From Mannheimia granulomatis (GTDB taxonomy: Bacteria > Pseudomonadota > Gammaproteobacteria > Enterobacterales > Pasteurellaceae): DNA of 64,000 nt. The stretch spans positions 938,501 to 1,002,500 of the forward strand of contig NZ_CP016614.1 of the NCBI RefSeq assembly GCF_013377255.1, in the 5' to 3' direction. The notes beneath the pieces were generated by a model. That model had not been told where the DNA came from and did no database searches. It saw only the letters and a program-made list of their open reading frames with translations. The translations under genes were made by a program, and so were the position numbers. Positions 58,683 to 64,000 of the stretch are shown one piece after another. Numbering within the stretch: the first letter of the stretch is position 1; each line of letters starts with the position of its first letter.

Positions 58683-58794
58683 CCCCTCTTTAAGCTATGA
58701 GGGGCAGAGGGAATTTGGTAGAAGTAAAATATTCTCATACGAAATTTTAATATCGTAATCAAATCTCCTCTAACCCCTCTTTTCTAAAGAGGGG
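58683..58794. repeat. Paired palindromic repeat between rnc and era
   Basis: Two hairpins of the CCCCTCTTT...AAAGAGGGG class (58683-58704, imperfect, and 58774-58794, perfect) face each other. The left one is followed by GAGGGAATTTGGTAGAAGTA (58707-58726); the right one is preceded by the inverse-type flank ATCAAATCTCCTCT. Confidence 0.75.
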
Positions 58795-58817
58795 AACTTA
58801 TATAAAAGGAAAACCAA

Positions 58818-59735
58818 ATGACAGAACAAACCAAAACCCCAGCAAAAACCTATTGCGGTTTTATCGCTATTGTCGGTCGCCCAAATGTTGGGAAATCGAC
58901 CTTATTAAATAAAATTTTAGGGCAAAAAATTTCAATTACATCACGTAAAGCGCAAACCACCCGTCACCGTATTATTGGTATTCATACCGAAGATCAATAT
59001 CAAGCGATTTATGTCGATACTCCGGGGCTTCACATTGAAGAAAAACGAGCAATCAACCGTTTGATGAACCGTGCGGCAAGCTCAGCAATTGGCGATGTGG
59101 ATTTAATCATTTTCGTAGTGGAAGGCACAAAATGGACAGAGGATGATGAAATGGTGCTGAACAAACTGCGTGCATCCAAAGCCCCGGTATTGTTGGCGAT
59201 CAATAAAATCGATAACATCAAAGAAAAGGAAGAATTATTGCCACACATTACCGAACTTTCACAAAAATTCAATTTTGCGGAGATTCTCCCAATTTCGGCT
59301 CAACGTGGCAAAAACGTTCATATTCTGCAAAAATTTGTTCGTGAGTCACTACGCCCGGGTGAACATCATTTCCCTGAAGAATATGTCACCGACCGTTCGC
59401 AACGTTTTATGGCATCGGAAATTATTCGTGAAAAATTAATGCGTTTCACTGGCGAAGAATTACCTTATTCTGTAACGGTGGAAATTGAACAATTTAAAAT
59501 GAACGAACGTGGCGTTTATGAGATCAACGGCTTGATTTTGGTTGAACGTGACGGACAGAAAAAAATGGTAATCGGTGCCGGTGGTCAAAAAATCAAAACC
59601 ATTGGTATTGAAGCCCGTAAAGATATGGAACGTTTGTTCGACAACCAAGTCCACCTCGAACTTTGGGTGAAAGTCAAAGCTGGCTGGGCAGATGACGAAC
59701 GCGCGTTGAGAAGTTTGGGGTATATGGACGAGTAG
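58818..59735 (+). CDS. era: GTPase Era
   Basis: Era is a GTPase that binds the 3' end of 16S rRNA and promotes 30S maturation. The 305-residue product has G1 GRPNVGKSTLLN, the switch region TSRKAQTTRHRI, G3 DTPGLH, G4 NKID, and a C-terminal KH domain (LILVERDGQKKMVIGAGGQKIKTIG). Its neighbours rnc and recO are the usual partners. It is flanked on both sides by inverted palindromic repeats, which interrupt an otherwise compact operon. Confidence 0.97.
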   Translation: MTEQTKTPAKTYCGFIAIVGRPNVGKSTLLNKILGQKISITSRKAQTTRHRIIGIHTEDQYQAIYVDTPGLHIEEKRAINRLMNRAASSAIGDVDLIIFVVEGTKWTEDDEMVLNKLRASKAPVLLAINKIDNIKEKEELLPHITELSQKFNFAEILPISAQRGKNVHILQKFVRESLRPGEHHFPEEYVTDRSQRFMASEIIREKLMRFTGEELPYSVTVEIEQFKMNERGVYEINGLILVERDGQKKMVIGAGGQKIKTIGIEARKDMERLFDNQVHLELWVKVKAGWADDERALRSLGYMDE

Positions 59736-59775
59736 TCTAAAACTGCTCATATTCTGAAGTTGATTTTGAAATCTT

Positions 59776-59943
59776 GATCAAATCTCCCCCTCCCCTCTTT
59801 GCTAAAGAGGGGTGATCATTCAGTTTGTTATTTGTATTCATTGGGCTATTTAAGAGCGTAATGAAGACCAGATAAATTTAAAATTTGTGGTGATCTATCC
59901 CCCCTCTTTAGCAAAGAGGGGAGGGAGAGATTTGGCAGAAGTA
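59776..59943. repeat. Paired palindromic repeat between era and recO
   Basis: Hairpins CCCCTCTTT-GCT-AAAGAGGGG (59792-59812) and CCCCTCTTT-AGC-AAAGAGGGG (59901-59921), in inverted relation. The left is preceded by ATCAAATCTCCCCCT, the right followed by GGAGAGATTTGGCAGAAGTA. Same unit as the repeat between rnc and era. Confidence 0.8.
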
Positions 59944-59971
59944 TTAAAACCTCATAATTAGTAAGAACACT

Positions 59972-60694
59972 ATGACCACAGACCAATGGCAACGAGCCTT
60001 TGTACTTCACCGTCGAGAATACAGCGAAAGTAGTTTGCTTGTGGATTTCTTTACAGAACATCACGGGCGGATCACATTACTTGCCAAGGGGGCAAGGCGT
60101 TCTCGTTCGCCGTTGAAGGCGGTATTGCAGCCTTTTACGCCGTTGTTGCTTCGTTGGACAGGCAAGGGTGATCTGAAAACTTTAACCAAAGCAGAACCGG
60201 CAGCGTTAACCTTGCCGATGAATACTATTTCACTTTACAGCGGTTTTTATATCAATGAAGTACTTGCAAGAGTATTGGAAAATCAGACCGCTTACCCAAC
60301 GCTTTTTCAACATTATTTAACCTGCATCACTCAGTTAGCCACTCAGCAAGAGGTCGAGCCGATTTTACGCACCTTTGAATTTCAGACCCTAAAAGCACTT
60401 GGTTATGGTGTGGATTTTACTCATTGTGCGGCAACAGGTTTGGCGGTAGATGCGGATATGAGCTATCAATTTAGAGAAAATGAGGGCTTTATTGCCTCGT
60501 TACTGCAGAATAATTATAGTTTTTTAGGGCGGGATCTGCTGGCATTTGCCGAGCTGGATTTTTCGGAAAAGTCTACTCAACAGGCAGCAAAACGCTTTAC
60601 CCGAATTGCATTAAAACCTTATTTAGGTTCTCAGCCACTAAAGAGCCGAGAGTTATTTCAAACTATTTTGCCGAATAAATTAAAAGGAAGTTAA
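59972..60694 (+). CDS. recO: DNA repair protein RecO
   Basis: RecO anneals SSB-coated DNA and loads RecA with RecR in the RecFOR pathway. The 240-residue product has an N-terminal OB-fold (AFVLHRREYSESSLLVDFFTEHHGRITLLAKGARRSRSPLKAVLQPF) and a helical C-terminal part with YINEVLARVL and LRTFEFQTLKALGYG. Length is typical. It ends the lepA-recO run; a very long inverted uptake-word hairpin separates it from the convergent tad genes. Confidence 0.95.
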   Translation: MTTDQWQRAFVLHRREYSESSLLVDFFTEHHGRITLLAKGARRSRSPLKAVLQPFTPLLLRWTGKGDLKTLTKAEPAALTLPMNTISLYSGFYINEVLARVLENQTAYPTLFQHYLTCITQLATQQEVEPILRTFEFQTLKALGYGVDFTHCAATGLAVDADMSYQFRENEGFIASLLQNNYSFLGRDLLAFAELDFSEKSTQQAAKRFTRIALKPYLGSQPLKSRELFQTILPNKLKGS

Positions 60695-60700
60695 ACTTTA

Positions 60701-60760
60701 TTTAACAACAAGCGGTTGGATTTGCAAAATATTTTACAAATCCAACCGCTTGTTGTTAAA
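60701..60760. terminator. Long inverted uptake-word hairpin
   Basis: Perfect 24-base arms (60701-60724 and 60737-60760), each containing ACAAGCGGTTGG or its inverse, around a 12-base A/T-rich loop, between the convergent recO and tadG genes. Confidence 0.9.
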
Positions 60761-60765
60761 GAGAG

Positions 60766-62406
60766 TTAGTTTATACTACGCCCGATGTCATCGGTTTCCC
60801 CAATTGCTTGCTTAAATGAATTAAGGAGAGATTCCCTATTATTGGCAGAGTAGTAGTTATTTTTCCCTACACATTTCTCCCAAGCATTTCTGGATTTTGA
60901 AGAATAACCAAATTCAACAAACACGATTTTAGTATTTTGATCTCTATTATGTTGATTTAGCTTCTCTCTAATTTGATCACATGCATTTAAGGATAATTTT
61001 CTACGTTGAGTTTCATCTTTAAAATAAAGTGGAAGTGAGCCTACATAACGTCTATCTTTGTCATAAAAGTCTTGATTATTATTAGCTTTCTGAGTTACTT
61101 CTTCCTGACCTAAAAGAAAGTTTTCGGTAATTCGACTATATTGTGTAAATGGAGTGCCTTTATCACCAGCAGTTAGCTCATCATTACCATCAGATAAAAC
61201 TAAAATTACCCGTTTAGTCTGTTCTCCTAACTCTTCAGTCCGGCTTTTTTCTTTAAGCATAATTGTTGCTGCTGTAAGCAAACCTGAGCTGACTAATGTA
61301 CTTCCTTCAGCATGAAGTCCTTCTACTAAAGTAAAAAATTGACTTGATTCATTTTTATTATACCATTTATGGCTATTTCTATTGCGTTCACCTAAACAAA
61401 GTTTGTTTTTGTTGAAAATAATCGGATCTTTAGGATATTCTTTTCCAATGGATTCAATGGTTTTTTTGATATCAACTAAATAAGCCAAGCTGTGTGCAAA
61501 TTTGATTCTATCAATTTCATGCCGATAGTAACCAGATAAATAATTAGTAATACTTTTTTTCATACTCTCACTAGAAGTATAATAAGCTCTTCGATAAGAA
61601 TATATTTGATCATTTTTTAATACAAATGGAAGTATACATTGATTATCTGAATATTGTGCACCTAGTGCAAAAGGTGCAACTGCAATACGGTTGTTATCAT
61701 TAGATTCCGGGCTAAATAATGATTTCGCAGCCAATTCTTCAAGCACGGATTTTAATATTCCCAGTTTACTGCTTCCATTATTGACTTCACGTGTATTAGT
61801 TAAATCATATCTCATTGAACCGGATAAATCGGTTACAACCATTAGGTCAATTGGAATATTAAAGCTATTCTTTTTGAATGCTTTGGACTCGCTGGCAACA
61901 GATACATTTTGGGGGATAACAGTAATATTACCTACAGTGAGTGGAAACCATGAAAGGTGATCAATATTACCGGCAACAGTACAAGTGACTTCACTTGAAC
62001 TTGTATGCCCTTTTTTATTTGTTTCATGCTTTGTTGTACAGACCGGCGTTAATTGCATTTTCTCTTCATTTGTTTGAGGGAGATAGACTTTTACAAAAGT
62101 TTTGGTGATTTGATGATCGCGTTTTCCCACTTCGGAATGCATATTAAAGCCGTCATTGTTTGTATTACCGCCAGATAATTTATAATCAGTCGCCTTTCGC
62201 CCACTGTTATTTTCAGCGGTCAGTGCTAAAACAGCTTGTTCTAGACTATCGGCAAGGCGTGCTTTATCTTGAATAATCGCAGCGCCTTCAAGAGAGACGA
62301 AAATAAGTGCAAGAATAGGGAGTGCTAATAGGCCACCCATAATGGTATAGACACCCGATTCGTCTTGAATAAAACGTTTAGTTTGAAATAGTGATATTAT
62401 TTTCAT
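60766..62406 (-). CDS. tadG: Tad pilus assembly protein TadG (vWA domain)
   Basis: TadG is the large pseudopilin-like protein of the tight-adherence (Flp pilus) system. The 546-residue product has an N-terminal membrane segment (GVYTIMGGLLALPILALIFVSL) and a large periplasmic von Willebrand A domain whose metal site is VVTDLSGSM near residue 195, with VILVLSDGNDE further on. It keeps a Gly before VYTIM but lacks the Glu5 of processed pseudopilins, so prepilin cleavage is doubtful. It is the last gene of tadD-E-F-G, 24 bases after tadF. Confidence 0.92.
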   Translation of the reverse strand: MKIISLFQTKRFIQDESGVYTIMGGLLALPILALIFVSLEGAAIIQDKARLADSLEQAVLALTAENNSGRKATDYKLSGGNTNNDGFNMHSEVGKRDHQITKTFVKVYLPQTNEEKMQLTPVCTTKHETNKKGHTSSSEVTCTVAGNIDHLSWFPLTVGNITVIPQNVSVASESKAFKKNSFNIPIDLMVVTDLSGSMRYDLTNTREVNNGSSKLGILKSVLEELAAKSLFSPESNDNNRIAVAPFALGAQYSDNQCILPFVLKNDQIYSYRRAYYTSSESMKKSITNYLSGYYRHEIDRIKFAHSLAYLVDIKKTIESIGKEYPKDPIIFNKNKLCLGERNRNSHKWYNKNESSQFFTLVEGLHAEGSTLVSSGLLTAATIMLKEKSRTEELGEQTKRVILVLSDGNDELTAGDKGTPFTQYSRITENFLLGQEEVTQKANNNQDFYDKDRRYVGSLPLYFKDETQRRKLSLNACDQIREKLNQHNRDQNTKIVFVEFGYSSKSRNAWEKCVGKNNYYSANNRESLLNSFKQAIGETDDIGRSIN

Positions 62407-62430
62407 AAGCTCAATCCTCTAAAAATAAGA

Positions 62431-63033
62431 TTAGCGACCTACGCCTAAGGCTGAAGCTCTTAAAAAACCTGACTCATAGTCACTTTTTGCTAGGGTTAGC
62501 CCTTTGAATAAATTCGTCATTTTTCGACATACCGTAACATGATAAATGGAAGCATAACGGTTTGAACCTTTAAAATTTTCGGTAATAGGGGATGCATCTG
62601 TAATATTGGTTGTATAAGCAGATTTGCAATTATTACTGTTTGTTGAAATATTTTTTGACGACGGTTTGGTTGTCTTTGGCGGACGAGTAGCGTCACCATT
62701 CGGATTCTGAGGTTTAATTGATTCAAATCCATAATAGTGTACAGTTACATCAATAAGAGATTCATCTGACTCTCCCATTAAACGTGCAGCAAGTTTCTTC
62801 AGTTTTTTTACATCTTCTTCAGTTACTTCTTCTTTACCGCCATCGGAGATATTGCGTTCTTTTACTACGTTGAGTATGGAATAAGAAGTACGTTGTAATT
62901 TTCCCGTTGTTGATTGCAAAATCGCAACATCAATTAGGAAAATAAGTAATATGGAGAACAGGAAGAAAATAAATATAAATTCAACTGTTACAGACCCTTG
63001 GTTATTTTTAAGGAGTTTTATTATCTTTTTCAT
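62431..63033 (-). CDS. tadF: Tad pseudopilin TadF
   Basis: TadF is a minor pseudopilin needed for Flp pilus formation. The 200-residue product has a prepilin-type leader: Gly then SVTVEF (NNQG/SVTVEF, cut after Gly, Glu at +5) followed by a hydrophobic helix, as processed by TadV. The rest is periplasmic, with a Pro/Thr/Ser/Asn-rich low-complexity stretch near residues 110-140 and two Cys. It overlaps tadE by 26 bases, indicating coupled translation. Confidence 0.9.
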   Translation of the reverse strand: MKKIIKLLKNNQGSVTVEFIFIFFLFSILLIFLIDVAILQSTTGKLQRTSYSILNVVKERNISDGGKEEVTEEDVKKLKKLAARLMGESDESLIDVTVHYYGFESIKPQNPNGDATRPPKTTKPSSKNISTNSNNCKSAYTTNITDASPITENFKGSNRYASIYHVTVCRKMTNLFKGLTLAKSDYESGFLRASALGVGR

Positions 63034-63493
63034 ATTCTTGAAGGACTACAATGTTACGTGTGAATAATGGTTCAACTGCAGTTTTAGACACCCAGAAAAA
63101 TAAAGGTGTATATTTATACTTAAAAGTATATTGTGCAAAAGGCGAGCCGACAGAACTACCATGAAGCTTGCCGGAGACCAGATCATCAAAATTATTTGCA
63201 TATTGCACTGTTACTTCAGTAATGGCATTTTGGTTGAGAAATGTCCAAAGCTTATCTGGGCTTTTTATATTTTGTGTAAATATTTCTTGATAGTTACTTC
63301 TGGCAGGATTTTTCTTGGCAAAACGCGAAGCCTCTGAAATCGATAAATCCAAGTAGGAGGAAAGCAGTGCAATTCGGCAGCCTTCCGCAATCATAAAAAG
63401 GACGAGAACAAAGAGTCCAATCGTGAGACTGAACTCAATTGTTGATGTACCTTTTATATTAGAAATAAAACGAGATACAGATCTTTTCATCAT
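63008..63493 (-). CDS. tadE: Tad pseudopilin TadE
   Basis: TadE is the partner minor pseudopilin of TadF. The 161-residue product has the leader NIKG/TSTIEF, with Gly at -1 and Glu at +5, followed by SLTIGLFVLVLFMIAEG as the membrane helix. Its start overlaps the tadD stop (ATGA, 63490-63493) and its end overlaps tadF, so the locus is tightly packed. An alternative start at the second Met is possible. Confidence 0.9.
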   Translation of the reverse strand: MMKRSVSRFISNIKGTSTIEFSLTIGLFVLVLFMIAEGCRIALLSSYLDLSISEASRFAKKNPARSNYQEIFTQNIKSPDKLWTFLNQNAITEVTVQYANNFDDLVSGKLHGSSVGSPFAQYTFKYKYTPLFFWVSKTAVEPLFTRNIVVLQEYEKDNKTP

Positions 63494-64000
63494 TTATTCA
63501 TGCTCACTTTAGGCAATTTTTCGGTTTTTTTGAGTGCATTGACTAAATCTTCAGGCGAAGTATTTAAGTTTTCTTTACGGATAATATCTAATGCGTAATC
63601 AATATCACCGCTTTTAACCAGCGCAAAGACTAAGTTATGAACTAGGCGAGGATCTTTAGAACCGCTTAAATATTGTGGTAATAGTAAATTGACTGCATTA
63701 CGATAATCAGTATTTAGAATGCTTAACATCGCGATATTATTAATAGCGGTGATATCATTAATAAATAGCTCACGTGCTTTATTTATATCGATCTCTGCAT
63801 CTGCCAGTTTTCCCATTTGAGCTAAGCTAATACCTCTTAGGTTATAGGCTTCACTATTTCTAGGAGCAAGTTGAATTAAATCAGTGGCAGCTAAATAGGC
63901 ATCTTGGTATTGACCTAATTGGATTTTATTACGGATATAGAGCAATTCAATATCTTGATTGAATGGGTGCGCACTAAATCGTAAAGGTTCAAGGTAGATA
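63490..64000 (-). CDS. tadD: Tad lipoprotein-like TPR protein TadD (5' end outside window)
   Basis: This frame encodes the C-terminal ~170 residues of TadD, a TPR protein needed for Flp pilus assembly. TPR-like helices are visible (YQDAYLAATDLIQLAPRNSEAYNLRG, then LAQMGKLADAEIDINKARELF). The reading frame is open to the window edge, so the TTG near 63945 is internal and the real start, with any lipoprotein signal, lies beyond base 64000. It overlaps tadE by four bases. Confidence 0.85.
   Translation of the reverse strand, partial: IYLEPLRFSAHPFNQDIELLYIRNKIQLGQYQDAYLAATDLIQLAPRNSEAYNLRGISLAQMGKLADAEIDINKARELFINDITAINNIAMLSILNTDYRNAVNLLLPQYLSGSKDPRLVHNLVFALVKSGDIDYALDIIRKENLNTSPEDLVNALKKTEKLPKVSMNK

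Overview
The window is a chromosomal segment of a member of the Pasteurellaceae. The 9-10 base DNA uptake word ACAAGCGGT(C) recurs on both strands and is often paired as an inverted repeat just after genes. That is the Actinobacillus pleuropneumoniae/Mannheimia-type uptake word, not the Haemophilus influenzae type (AAGTGCGGT), so I place the organism in the Actinobacillus/Mannheimia side of the family. Gene content agrees (lgtF and an OpsX-like heptosyltransferase, mreBCD, a tad pilus locus). I cannot name the species.

Layout. 1-26 kb is mostly housekeeping: the 3' part of mreB with mreC and mreD (cell shape), rarA, znuB, a YafJ-type amidotransferase, a TonB-dependent receptor followed by a BacA/YddA-type ABC transporter, xseB-ispA, a MOSC protein, an LtaS-like membrane sulfatase, yhbY-pgpB-nagK, lgtF, a heptosyltransferase, argG, rnhA, a PurR-boxed cvpA-purF operon, mltA, initiator tRNA-Met, xseA and tRNA-Leu(CAA).

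26-45 kb is an accessory ureide (allantoin) catabolic cluster. Two allantoinase/NCS1-permease pairs bracket it. Between them lie allantoate amidohydrolase (AllC), ureidoglycine aminohydrolase (AllE), ureidoglycolate dehydrogenase (AllD), a single-chain fusion of FdrA/AllF with YlbE/AllG, carbamate kinase, a lactate-permease-family transporter and a 62-residue membrane protein. AllH (DUF2877) is divergent at the left edge and a PucG-type ureidoglycine transaminase is at the right edge. Together they predict allantoin -> allantoate -> ureidoglycine -> oxalurate -> oxamate + carbamoyl phosphate, with carbamate kinase making ATP: a fermentation-like nitrogen and energy pathway. No ureidoglycolate lyase is present. 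After four genes in this cluster sit polar arrays of three or four short-loop hairpins whose stems covary between copies. They are the most unusual structure in the window.

45-49.5 kb holds an AraC-type regulator divergent from a degenerate bacterioferritin-like gene, an HpcH/HpaI aldolase, a thioesterase, a nitroreductase, Ohr and a glutathione S-transferase gene broken by one in-frame stop. 49.5-55 kb (minus strand) has pepE, a DcuC-family carrier and an M20 amidohydrolase (peptide/aspartate use), a dead M20-hydrolase fragment, and glnK-amtB (ammonium uptake and sensing). 55-60.7 kb returns to core genes lepA, lepB, rnc, era and recO, with paired palindromic repeats flanking era. 60.7-64 kb is the distal part of a tad (Flp pilus) operon, tadD-E-F-G on the minus strand, running off the right edge.

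No stretch longer than about 300 bases lacks a gene. The largest gap, 52842-53143, contains the hydrolase remnant.
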